NCBI GenBank assembly: GCA_046753625.1
Contig: JBHHUB010000039.1
Location: 1 to 25,166 of the forward strand
Direction of reading: 5' to 3'
Length of the DNA: 25,166 nt
From: JADFOB01 sp046753625
Lineage (GTDB): Bacteria > Planctomycetota > Phycisphaerae > UBA1845
Part shown: in pieces, positions 1-6,944 of the stretch
Layout of the letters: each line of letters begins with the position of its first letter
How positions within the stretch are numbered: the stretch's first letter is position 1
The notes under the pieces: generated by a model
What the model saw: only the letters and a program-made list of their open reading frames with translations
Databases searched by the model: none
Told to the model about the DNA's origin: nothing
Translations under genes and position numbers: made by a program

Positions 1-417
1 CGGGGCGTTGACCCCTGCGACGTGCTGAATCTCACCGCGCTGGGCTTTTTCGAAGAGCGTCTTGGCGCCGCGCTGCATGAGAATGTCCATGGCGCAGCGG
101 CAGTAGACCTCCACGAAACGCCCGATGTCGCGGCGAAGCTGATCGCGTACATCGCGATAGGGCGACACGGCCGTGACAACAGCGACGACGCCGTTGCGGT
201 TGAGCATGGTGCATTCGTAGCCGAGGCGGAGGAGGTTCGTCTCGACCTCTTCCCGCGTGAACCCGAGCGTGCGGTTGAGCTTCTGGCGAATGCGCCCGGA
301 GTCCAAGACCTCGACCGTCAGCCCGCGCGCCTTCAACGCGTCACCGACGGCTTTACCGATCGTGGACTTGCCGGACCCCGAAAGGCCCGTGAACCATATG
401 GTGAATGCGTCGTTCAA
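1..417 (-). CDS. cysC: Adenylylsulfate (APS) kinase-like protein, 3' part missing
   Basis: Read on the minus strand, this frame begins R-L-N-D-A-F-T-I-W-F and runs directly into a Walker A loop TGLSGSGKST, the hallmark opening of APS kinase, which phosphorylates adenylylsulfate to PAPS in the cytoplasm. The family signatures follow in order: LNRTLGFTREEVETN, a stretch ending RNGVVAVVTAVSPYR that contains the SPYR loop with the phosphate-accepting serine region, FVEVYC, and LFEKAQRGEI. About 139 residues are present and the C-terminus lies beyond base 1. The start is uncertain: TTG at 417 has a GGAG ten bases upstream, and the frame stays open back to the stop of the upstream transporter gene, but that stretch is repeat-like intergenic DNA. 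One oddity is that the usual LDGD after the first strand reads LDSG, so an acidic residue normally present near the active site is absent. The neighbouring transporter fits sulfate use. Confidence 0.85.
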   Translation of the reverse strand, partial: MNDAFTIWFTGLSGSGKSTIGKAVGDALKARGLTVEVLDSGRIRQKLNRTLGFTREEVETNLLRLGYECTMLNRNGVVAVVTAVSPYRDVRDQLRRDIGRFVEVYCRCAMDILMQRGAKTLFEKAQRGEIQHVAGVNAP

Positions 418-489
418 ACGCCTGTTGCTCCGTTTCGGGTCACACCGTGCGTCACACTCGCCCTCGAGTGTGACACCGGCGATCTTTTC

Positions 490-516
490 CCGGCCGAGGG
501 CGGGTGGGCTACGGCC
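490..516 (+). repeat. Intergenic GC-rich repeat, unit B copy 1
   Basis: The segment reads ccggccgagggcgggtgggc followed by tacggcc. It shares the core GGCCGAGGGCGG...GGGCTAC with copies at 541-563, 2835-2859 and 13174-13197, all in the same orientation on this strand. It lies in the gap between the transporter gene and the APS kinase gene. Confidence 0.6.
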
Positions 517-540
517 ATGCCAGCCCCGGCCATCACGTCC

Positions 541-563
541 CAGCCGACGCCGGCCGGGCTACG
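541..563 (+). repeat. Intergenic GC-rich repeat, unit B copy 2
   Basis: The segment begins cagccgacgccggccgggc and ends with tacg. It is a diverged copy of the same unit and keeps the CAGCCGA start and the CCGGGCTAC end. It sits immediately after the transporter stop codon. Confidence 0.5.
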
Positions 564-567
564 TGCG

Positions 568-2025
568 TCACCAACTTCCGATCCCAAGAATCATATCCCA
601 CCAGATGACAATCACGAACGCCACGACCGCCACCGCGGATACGGTCATCGGCCAGCCGACTCGGACAACTTCGCGAATGCTGTAATGCCCCGCCGCGAAG
701 CTGATCGCATTGGGCGGCGAACTGAGCGGAAGCAGGAACGCCAATCCCGCGGGAATCGTAACCGCCAGCGTGATCATCACGGGCCCGACCCCGATCATAT
801 CAGCCAAGGAATAGCCGATCGGCAGCAAGATCGCCACTGCGGCCGTGTTGCTGATGCCCTCGGTCAAGAGCATCGCCACCGCCGCCATGGCCAGGATGAC
901 CACCATCTTCGGCGTTTGAGGCCCGATGATTTCCCGAGCCATCCACTCGATGGCATGCGTTTCGGACAGCGCCGAGCCGAGCGCGACGGCGCCGCCGTAC
1001 ATGATCAGCACGCCCCAATTGACGTAATCTTGCAGGGCCGGCCATTGCACGATACGCAGCAGGAACAGCAGAGCTGCTGATATCATGGCGATGACCGCCA
1101 GGCCCAGCGCGTGTCCGCCCACGATCCAGGTGATGATCGTGGCGCCGCCGAGCACGGCCAACCGCCACTCCTTCCCCGACATCGGCCCGAGGCGACGTAC
1201 GCGCTCATCCAGCATGTGTGTGGCGGCTTTGATGTCCGTCAGGTCGCTGGGAATGCGCCGGTGCAACGTCCAGATCGCCACCAGGGTCAGCAGCAAAACG
1301 ATGGGCGCCGAGGCGAGCAGCCAGGCCAAAAAGCCGACGTGCGCCTCCGGATGAGCTTCATAGAGCAGGCTGAGTGCGAGCGGAACCCGTGCGCCGCCGA
1401 GAAACGTCCCCACGCCGCCGATGATCGACCCCCAGGCCAGCCCGAGGAAAAGCTTCTTGGCGTAGGGGTGCCCTTGCTTTAGGCCGAGCGAAGCCACGAT
1501 TTCGGCCAGAATCGGATAGATCATCGCGGCCACCGCGTGCTCGGGCATCCAGAGCGCCAAAAACGCGGCCGATAACGTTACGCCGACGACCAGTCGGGCC
1601 GGGGATCCGTCGAAACGCTGTAGCGCGATGAGCGTGATGCGCTTGGAGAGCCCGGTGGAGATCATGGCGGCCGCGAGAAGAAACACGCCCAGCATGAAGA
1701 AGACCGCACGATTCCCGAACAGCGAAAACGCCTCTTTTTCCGGGAGCACGCCGAGCAAGGGGAGTAGGGCGATCGCAAGCAAACCGGTGGCGGCCAGTGG
1801 GATCAGATTCGTCAGCCAGAGCGACATGCACATCAGGAAGATGGCGACGCACCGTTGCGGTGCGGCCACGCTCATGCCGGCAGGCGTGTTTCCGGGAAGG
1901 ATAAACGGATCGGAGAAGGCCAGCCATGCCGCTGCACCGGTCGCGATCAGGACGATGATATAGTTGGCCGCCAGACGTTTGGATTGCATCGCGTCAGTCT
2001 TGCGCCCTGGATTCGATTTTGCCAA
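568..2025 (-). CDS. DASS/SLC13-family divalent anion:sodium symporter
   Basis: This is a polytopic inner-membrane protein of 485 residues with many hydrophobic segments and the DASS fold signatures. The second SNT ion-binding motif is intact (SNTAAVAILLP, near residue 391). The C-terminal LPLSSPPNAISFAAG segment, near residue 435, is typical of the family. The first SNT motif, expected near residue 160, is replaced by WMPEHAVAAMIYP, which I recall from a subgroup of SLC13 permeases. The family moves sulfate, dicarboxylates or related anions with sodium; the sequence alone does not fix the substrate. The APS-kinase-like gene 150 bases downstream on the same strand makes sulfate an attractive inference. 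Neither start has a strong ribosome site: TTG at 2025 gives the full length, and ATG at 1989 would give 473 residues and still precede the first membrane helix. Confidence 0.9.
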   Translation of the reverse strand: MAKSNPGRKTDAMQSKRLAANYIIVLIATGAAAWLAFSDPFILPGNTPAGMSVAAPQRCVAIFLMCMSLWLTNLIPLAATGLLAIALLPLLGVLPEKEAFSLFGNRAVFFMLGVFLLAAAMISTGLSKRITLIALQRFDGSPARLVVGVTLSAAFLALWMPEHAVAAMIYPILAEIVASLGLKQGHPYAKKLFLGLAWGSIIGGVGTFLGGARVPLALSLLYEAHPEAHVGFLAWLLASAPIVLLLTLVAIWTLHRRIPSDLTDIKAATHMLDERVRRLGPMSGKEWRLAVLGGATIITWIVGGHALGLAVIAMISAALLFLLRIVQWPALQDYVNWGVLIMYGGAVALGSALSETHAIEWMAREIIGPQTPKMVVILAMAAVAMLLTEGISNTAAVAILLPIGYSLADMIGVGPVMITLAVTIPAGLAFLLPLSSPPNAISFAAGHYSIREVVRVGWPMTVSAVAVVAFVIVIWWDMILGIGSW

Positions 2026-2032
2026 CTATCCC

Positions 2033-2089
2033 GAGCCGCGGGCTTCAGCTCGCGCGGCCCCTGTAGCACAGCGGCCCTCCGCTGTGTCC
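2033..2089 (+). repeat. Composite intergenic hairpin repeat (units C and A)
   Basis: The left part (CCGCGGGCTTCAGCTCGCGCGG) can fold on itself. The right part contains CACAGCGG at 2067-2074 and CCGCTGTG at 2079-2086, a perfect 8-bp inverted repeat with a four-base loop. A diverged copy of the right part is at 13141-13164. The element lies between apt and the transporter gene. Confidence 0.6.
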
Positions 2090-2175
2090 TCGCGGGCTCC
2101 GCACTCCTCCCGCGCCGCGCCCATGAGCATCACGATCGCCGGCACATCCACACGCCATGCGTGGGATCCAGCGAC

Positions 2176-2724
2176 CTATTCCGAATCATACGTGATGATC
2201 GAATGGACGGGGTATTCGAGAAGGTGCCGGCGGCCGTTGAGAAACGCCAACTCGATCAGGAACGCGCACCCGACGATTTCCCCACCGAGCGATTCGACCA
2301 GGCGACAGCACGCGGCCATGGTGCCGCCGGTGGCCAGAAGATCGTCCACCATCAGCACGCGCGTGCCTTCGCCGACCGCGTCTTCGTGTATTTCGAGCTG
2401 GTCGCTACCGTACTCAAGTTCGTAGGTCTCAGTTCGGGTATGGTGCGGAAGGCGTCCGGGTTTGCGGATGGGGACGAATCCAGACGATAGATTCCGCGCA
2501 ACGGCCGTCCCAAAAATGAAGCCGCGAGATTCCGCCCCGGCGACCACGTCGACGCGGCCGTGCCGAAAGGGCTGCGTCAGGTACTCGACCGCAAGGGAAA
2601 GCCCCGCCGGGCATTGAAGCAGGGGCGTGATGTCCTTGAACACAATGCCCGGTTTGGGGAAGTCAGGGACATCTCGAATCAATGCGCGCAAATCCGTGGT
2701 TTCCAGCATGGCTAGGGTACTCAT
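2176..2724 (-). CDS. apt: Adenine phosphoribosyltransferase
   Basis: This 182-residue cytosolic enzyme condenses adenine with PRPP to give AMP in purine salvage. The length is normal for the family. The N-terminal DVPDFPKPGIVFKDITPLL segment and the substrate-loop region around GAESRGFIFG are characteristic. The PRPP-binding motif VLMVDDLLATGGTM lies near residue 121. The ATG at 2724 is preceded by GAAAGG six bases upstream, a good ribosome site. A second in-frame ATG five codons in is less well placed. The gene is divergent from hppA and is followed on the same strand by the transporter gene after a gap of about 150 bases that contains repeat DNA, so co-transcription is uncertain. Confidence 0.95.
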   Translation of the reverse strand: MSTLAMLETTDLRALIRDVPDFPKPGIVFKDITPLLQCPAGLSLAVEYLTQPFRHGRVDVVAGAESRGFIFGTAVARNLSSGFVPIRKPGRLPHHTRTETYELEYGSDQLEIHEDAVGEGTRVLMVDDLLATGGTMAACCRLVESLGGEIVGCAFLIELAFLNGRRHLLEYPVHSIITYDSE

Positions 2725-2755
2725 GGGACGCCTTTCATAATTCCATTTCGCCGCG

Positions 2756-2780
2756 CCGACGATTTCGTGCGAATCGTCGG
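2756..2780. promoter_or_regulatory. Perfect 9-bp inverted repeat upstream of apt
   Basis: CCGACGATT (2756-2764) pairs exactly with AATCGTCGG (2772-2780) across a seven-base loop, ending 32 bases before the apt start codon. There is no T-run on either side, so it is not a factor-independent terminator. It could be an operator or a leader hairpin. Confidence 0.5.
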
Positions 2781-2834
2781 TGGGGTAGGTTCCGGCAGGA
2801 GCGCGTTGGTGTCAACGTCTGTGGCCCGGCCACG

Positions 2835-2859
2835 CCCGGCCGAGGGCGGCCGGATCACG
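2835..2859 (+). repeat. Intergenic GC-rich repeat, unit B copy 3
   Basis: The segment begins cccggccgagggcggccgg and ends with atcacg. It has the same core as the copies at 490 and 13174 and lies between the divergent apt and hppA genes. Confidence 0.55.
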
Positions 2860-2892
2860 CGTGCCCCCGGTTGCCAACTACAAGACCGAGGT

Positions 2893-2920
2893 TTGCATCA
2901 GGGTAGGGTTTTGCTATAGT
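2893..2920 (+). promoter_or_regulatory. Putative sigma-70-type promoter for hppA
   Basis: TTGCAT (2893-2898) and TATAGT (2915-2920) are separated by 16 bases. Transcription would start near 2927 and give a leader of about 180 bases before the chosen hppA start codon. Confidence 0.5.
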
Positions 2921-3051
2921 CCCGGCTCTCGGTTCCGCTGCGGATGCCGCAGGGGTTTCGGGGGTCGTAACTACTTTGATAGGAATAGCTTAGGTCGTTG
3001 GGCCACGGCGCGGTGAGTCTAGGGCGACCCGGCATTCCAAATACCCGATGC

Positions 3052-3080
3052 AATCAGAACCTGAGTGGCAGGGTCTGATT
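3052..3080 (+). promoter_or_regulatory. Leader stem-loop before hppA
   Basis: AATCAGA (3052-3058) pairs with TCTGATT (3074-3080). CCTG (3060-3063) pairs with CAGG (3069-3072) inside it, with a single mismatch between the stems and a five-base loop. The structure ends ten bases before the hppA ribosome site and has no T-tract, so a role in translation or message stability is more likely than termination. Confidence 0.45.
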
Positions 3081-3105
3081 GGCTGGATTTGAAGGAGATA
3101 CTCCG

Positions 3106-5853
3106 TTGAACGCAAAACGTCTAGGTACGCTCGCCGTTGTTCTTGTTATGACGGGCGTCTTGGTGTCGTCTGAAAGTGCGTGGGGTCAAGACAAAACCCC
3201 GCCCCCCGCCGCGAAAGCCGCGAATTCGGCCGCTTCGGACGCGTCGAGCGCGGCCGAAGGAGCCTCGTCGGAAGATGCGGCGATTCCGTTGATCTGGTAC
3301 CTCGCACCACTCTGCGGTTTTGTGGGCTTGTTTATGGCGCGAAAGTACTACCTGGAGGTGCTCGATTCCGACGAAGGCGATCCCCAAATGATCAAGATCG
3401 CCGGGTACGTACGCGACGGAGCCATGGCCTATTTGTTTCGGCAATACCGGGTTGTGGCCGTCGTGTTCGTCCTATTGATGGCCCTGCTCGCGTGGATGGC
3501 GTTTGTGTTGCACGTGCAGCACGGGATTGTCCCCTTCGCGTTCCTTACGGGCGGGTTTTTCAGCGGACTGTGCGGTTATATCGGAATGCGCACGGCGACG
3601 CAGGCGGCCCACCGAACGACGGCCGGTGCCCGAAAGAGCCTCAATGAAGGCCTGCGGGTGTCGTTCCGTGCCGGAGCGGTCATGGGATTGGTCGTCGTAG
3701 GCTTCGCGGTCATTGATATAACGTTCTGGTTCATGGGGCTGCAGTGGTTTACGGATATGTCGTTGCACGAGATTACCGTCGTCATGCTGACCTTCGGCAT
3801 GGGGGCGAGTACACAGGCGCTATTCGCCCGTGTCGGTGGCGGTATTTATACCAAAGCCGCAGACGTGGGGGCCGATCTCGTGGGCAAGGTTGAGGCCGAG
3901 ATCCCCGAGGACGACCCGCGTAATCCGGCCGCCATCGCGGACAACGTCGGCGACAACGTCGGCGACGTCGCCGGAATGGGCGCCGATCTCTACGAATCCT
4001 ACGCGGGCTCAATCCTGGCTACTGCCGCGCTTGGCGTTGCCGCCGCCCACGGCCTCGGTCACGCTGACGTGGCGGGCGATGCGATGCGCTTCCTGTCCGT
4101 GCCCATGGTGATCGCCGGGCTGGGAATCATCGCGAGCATCTGGGCCGGCATCAATCTGGTGGAGACCAAGGAAGGGGCCACCATGGCACAGTTGATGGGT
4201 GCCCTAAACAAGGGGCTGGTCGTATCCAGCCTGGTCATCGTCGTGGTTTCCTACGCCGTGTGCTACGCGTTGCTCGGCAATGTTGGGGGGGTATCGTGGA
4301 TGGGCGTCGCGTCGGCGGTGGTCATTGGACTCGTTGCCGGCTGGCTGATCGGCAAGTTCACGGAGTACTACACGAGCTACGATTTCGCACCGACGCAGCG
4401 CATTTCGGAACAGGGGATCACCGGTGCTGCGACCGTTATCATCAGCGGTGTGGCCGAGGGCATGAAGAGTACGTGGGCCTCGCTGCTGATTATCATCTGC
4501 GCGATTCTTGGATCGTTTATTGCGGCCGGTGGTGGCGATGAGTTCATCCTCGGGCTGTACGGCGTCGGATTGGCGGCGGTGGGTATGCTGTCCACCCTCG
4601 GGTTCACGCTGGCGACCGACGCCTACGGGCCGATCGCCGACAACGCCGGCGGCAATGCGGAAATGACCGGGCAGGCGCCCGAAGTTCGGGAGCGAACCGA
4701 CGCCCTTGATTCCCTGGGCAACACCACCGCGGCCACCGGCAAGGGGTTTGCGATCGGGTCGGCCGCGCTGACGGCGTTGGCCTTGCTGGCGGCGTATGTG
4801 GAAGAAGTCCGCATCGGCCAGGTTCGCGAGGCGATGGCCTATGTTGAGGTGGTCGACACAAACGCCAGCCGGGATCCGGACGCGCGCGTGGGAGACATCT
4901 TCTACGTTGGACACGGCAAGTTCGCCTCCAAGATGGAATCGGGAACGGGTGAGTCGGCGTACGACTGCTACATGCTGTTGAATCGGAAGGTCCGCGAGAC
5001 GTGGGACAAGAAGCTTGAGGCCGCCGGAGCCGACAAGTCCGGCGTGATGCTCACCGGGCTGACGGAGGCCAGCCGCGACAAGGACTACGTGCAAACCACG
5101 GCCATCATGGACGCGGACGGGAAGCGGCATCCCGTTCAGGTTGTGTCGAGCCGCCATGCGTCGTTGCAGCAGTTCATGGACTACTACAACGTGACGTTGA
5201 TGAACCCCAAGGTGCTCTGCGGCATGTTCGCGGGGGTCTTGCTGGCGTTTCTATTCTGCGCGCTGACCATGCAGGCGGTCGGACGCGCCGCCTACCAGAT
5301 GATGTTGGAATGCCGAGAACAGTTCAAGAAGGTTGCCGCGTACCTGGTGGATGCCAAGGGAATGTCCTCCGCGGACGCCGCCAAATCCGAAAACTGGCCC
5401 CGCGAACAGGTCGAGCACAAGGGGCTGCTGATTCCGGACTACGCGCGTTGCGTCGATATTTCGACCAAGGGGGCGCAGCGCGAGATGGTCTTCCCCTCGT
5501 TGCTCGCGATCATCGTGCCCGTCATCGTCGGTCTGGTCTTCGGCGTGCCCGGGGTCATGGGGATGCTGGCGGGCGGTCTGACCAGCGGGTTCGCCGTGGC
5601 GATTTTCATGGCCAACGCCGGGGGTGCTTGGGACAACGCCAAGAAGTTCGTCGAGAAGGGCAACCACGGCGGCAAGGGCAGTGAGGCGCACAAAGCCACC
5701 ATCGTCGGTGATACCGTTGGAGACCCGTTCAAGGATACGTCCGGCCCGAGTTTGAACATCCTCATCAAGCTCATCAGTATGGTCAGCGTCGTGTTTGCGG
5801 GCCTGGTCGTGAAATTCGCCCCGCAGATCAGCGCGTTTCTCGGACTCGGATAA
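3106..5853 (+). CDS. hppA: Membrane-bound ion-translocating pyrophosphatase, K+-dependent type
   Basis: This 915-residue inner-membrane pump hydrolyses pyrophosphate to export H+ or Na+. TTG at 3106 is chosen as the start because GAAGGAG lies eight bases upstream; it gives a hydrophobic signal-like N-terminus ending near SESAWGQ, then an alanine-rich linker. Active-site motifs are intact: YTKAADVGADLVGKVE (about residue 247), DNVGDNVGDVAGMGADL (about 279) and TVGDPFKDTSGPSLN (about 868). GNTTAATGK (about residue 538) has alanine where potassium-independent enzymes have lysine, so potassium dependence is predicted. Whether it pumps H+ or Na+ was not resolved. A hydrophilic insertion of roughly 115 residues (about 570-690) separates two helices that are usually joined by a short loop, which makes the protein longer than typical bacterial relatives. 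It has its own promoter and terminator, so it is probably monocistronic. Confidence 0.95.
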   Translation: MNAKRLGTLAVVLVMTGVLVSSESAWGQDKTPPPAAKAANSAASDASSAAEGASSEDAAIPLIWYLAPLCGFVGLFMARKYYLEVLDSDEGDPQMIKIAGYVRDGAMAYLFRQYRVVAVVFVLLMALLAWMAFVLHVQHGIVPFAFLTGGFFSGLCGYIGMRTATQAAHRTTAGARKSLNEGLRVSFRAGAVMGLVVVGFAVIDITFWFMGLQWFTDMSLHEITVVMLTFGMGASTQALFARVGGGIYTKAADVGADLVGKVEAEIPEDDPRNPAAIADNVGDNVGDVAGMGADLYESYAGSILATAALGVAAAHGLGHADVAGDAMRFLSVPMVIAGLGIIASIWAGINLVETKEGATMAQLMGALNKGLVVSSLVIVVVSYAVCYALLGNVGGVSWMGVASAVVIGLVAGWLIGKFTEYYTSYDFAPTQRISEQGITGAATVIISGVAEGMKSTWASLLIIICAILGSFIAAGGGDEFILGLYGVGLAAVGMLSTLGFTLATDAYGPIADNAGGNAEMTGQAPEVRERTDALDSLGNTTAATGKGFAIGSAALTALALLAAYVEEVRIGQVREAMAYVEVVDTNASRDPDARVGDIFYVGHGKFASKMESGTGESAYDCYMLLNRKVRETWDKKLEAAGADKSGVMLTGLTEASRDKDYVQTTAIMDADGKRHPVQVVSSRHASLQQFMDYYNVTLMNPKVLCGMFAGVLLAFLFCALTMQAVGRAAYQMMLECREQFKKVAAYLVDAKGMSSADAAKSENWPREQVEHKGLLIPDYARCVDISTKGAQREMVFPSLLAIIVPVIVGLVFGVPGVMGMLAGGLTSGFAVAIFMANAGGAWDNAKKFVEKGNHGGKGSEAHKATIVGDTVGDPFKDTSGPSLNILIKLISMVSVVFAGLVVKFAPQISAFLGLG

Positions 5854-5880
5854 ACGCCTCGGTCATGCTTATAGCGCAAC

Positions 5881-5908
5881 GGGTCGGCCTGCGGGCCGGC
5901 CCTTTTTT
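5881..5908 (+). terminator. Factor-independent terminator of hppA
   Basis: GGGTCGGCC (5881-5889) pairs with GGCCGGCCC (5894-5902) with one G-T wobble and a four-base loop, followed by six T residues. It begins 28 bases after the hppA stop codon. Confidence 0.9.
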
Positions 5909-6070
5909 GTAGGCGCTCCCATAATCGCCCCGACCGCACGGCGTTGGACTTTGCGCCCAATTCAGGTCGCGGTGTCGTAACAAATCTTTGCCGTCCAGGC
6001 CGCGCTGTCCCTGAATTCTATTTTAGAGTGTAAGCGTGGATTCGAACATGAGACGGAGATAGACAAAGCT

Positions 6071-6751
6071 ATGTCGGATGCAAATGCAAACTTCGAGAAC
6101 GCGGGGGCCGGAGACGGCGCCGAGACGTCCGAGGCATGCGTCCAGCGGCCTCAGACGCCCAACCTCTCGCCGGAGCACCAGCAGATTCGAAAGTGGCTGG
6201 AGGATGCAAGCCGCGCACACCGGGGTGATGTCTATTCCGGTAAGCGCGATGAGACACGCTTCAAGAAACCGATCCAACTCGATGCGAAGTTGTTTGATAC
6301 CGATGGTTCGCGAACGGTCATGGCGACCATGCACAACATCTCCTGCACGGGAATCGCATTTTGGGTGCGCCATGAGGTGGAACTGAGGACGACCGTCGAG
6401 GTGCGGGAGTGCGATCCGAGCAATCAGATTTCGTGGGTGTCGGCCATGGTAACCCACTGCCGGCAAGGGCTCCGCGGATTCGTTGTCGGGGCGCGGTTTG
6501 AGCATCCTCTCGCCGAGCCGCCGCCCAGTTGGGATGAGTCCATGGCCGATCTGCAGCCTCCGCCCGCGCAGCCGGAGTCGGCCGAACCCGCCGCCGCGGC
6601 AGAGCATTCGGAGGTGAGCACCGCCACCCCTCAACCTGAGGCGGCATCCGAAGGATCCGAAAAGAATCCGGCGACCAAAGCGTCTGAGCCCGATGACGAA
6701 GTAAAAGGTGAGGGCGACCGTGGAATCCTGAGCTGGTTCGGCTTGGGTTGA
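6071..6751 (+). CDS. PilZ-domain protein (cyclic-di-GMP receptor)
   Basis: This soluble protein has 226 residues. A PilZ domain spans about residues 55-150, with both nucleotide-contact motifs present: RxxxR as R59-D-E-T-R63, and (D/N)xSxxG as N89-I-S-C-T-G94, followed by a VGARFEH strand. Cyclic-di-GMP binding is therefore plausible. The N-terminal 50 residues are polar, with a short possible helix (SPEHQQIRKWLEDA). The C-terminal 70 residues are a proline-, alanine- and glutamate-rich, low-complexity tail ending in the hydrophobic GILSWFGLG, which may be a docking tip. GGAG lies 12 bases upstream of the ATG, a slightly long spacing. It stands alone between the hppA terminator and a bidirectional terminator. 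Its target process cannot be told from the sequence. Confidence 0.85.
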   Translation: MSDANANFENAGAGDGAETSEACVQRPQTPNLSPEHQQIRKWLEDASRAHRGDVYSGKRDETRFKKPIQLDAKLFDTDGSRTVMATMHNISCTGIAFWVRHEVELRTTVEVRECDPSNQISWVSAMVTHCRQGLRGFVVGARFEHPLAEPPPSWDESMADLQPPPAQPESAEPAAAAEHSEVSTATPQPEAASEGSEKNPATKASEPDDEVKGEGDRGILSWFGLG

Positions 6752-6795
6752 GCCGGCGACCCGTGGTGTCGATCGCGGCACGTCAGACATCTCGC

Positions 6796-6852
6796 AAAAG
6801 GCCCGATGGTCGCGCCGAGCAGCTCTGCTCAAGTCGGTCATCGGGCCTTTTT
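6796..6852. terminator. Bidirectional terminator between the PilZ gene and glmS
   Basis: AGGCCCGATG (6799-6808) pairs perfectly with CATCGGGCCT (6839-6848). The stem is flanked by AAAA on the left and a T-run on the right, so it can terminate transcripts from both convergent genes. The 30-base loop holds a nested GAGCA/TGCTC hairpin. Confidence 0.85.
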
Positions 6853-6944
6853 CTGTGCGACGATGGGCTGCGTGTCGGCCTCCATGCGGTGAACCCACGT
6901 CATGCCGTGCCCCGCAAAGTACCGCAAGCCGGTGCGTCGCCCGA

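Larger units (their letters stand above)
2725..3105. other. Divergent apt/hppA intergenic region
   Basis: No gene is seen here. From left to right it holds a perfect inverted repeat in the apt leader (2756-2780), a unit B repeat (2835-2859), a plausible hppA promoter (2893-2920), a short perfect hairpin CTGCGG-ATG-CCGCAG (2938-2952), an hppA leader hairpin (3052-3080) and the hppA ribosome site (3091-3097). Confidence 0.7.

Noticed and set aside
22..1080. A plus-strand open frame opposite the APS kinase and transporter genes
   Set aside because: The minus strand carries the P-loop kinase and DASS motifs. The plus frame is low-complexity arginine, histidine and glutamine.
4204..5157. A minus-strand open frame opposite hppA
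   Set aside because: The plus strand encodes the catalytic motifs of a pyrophosphatase here. The opposite frame has no recognisable protein.
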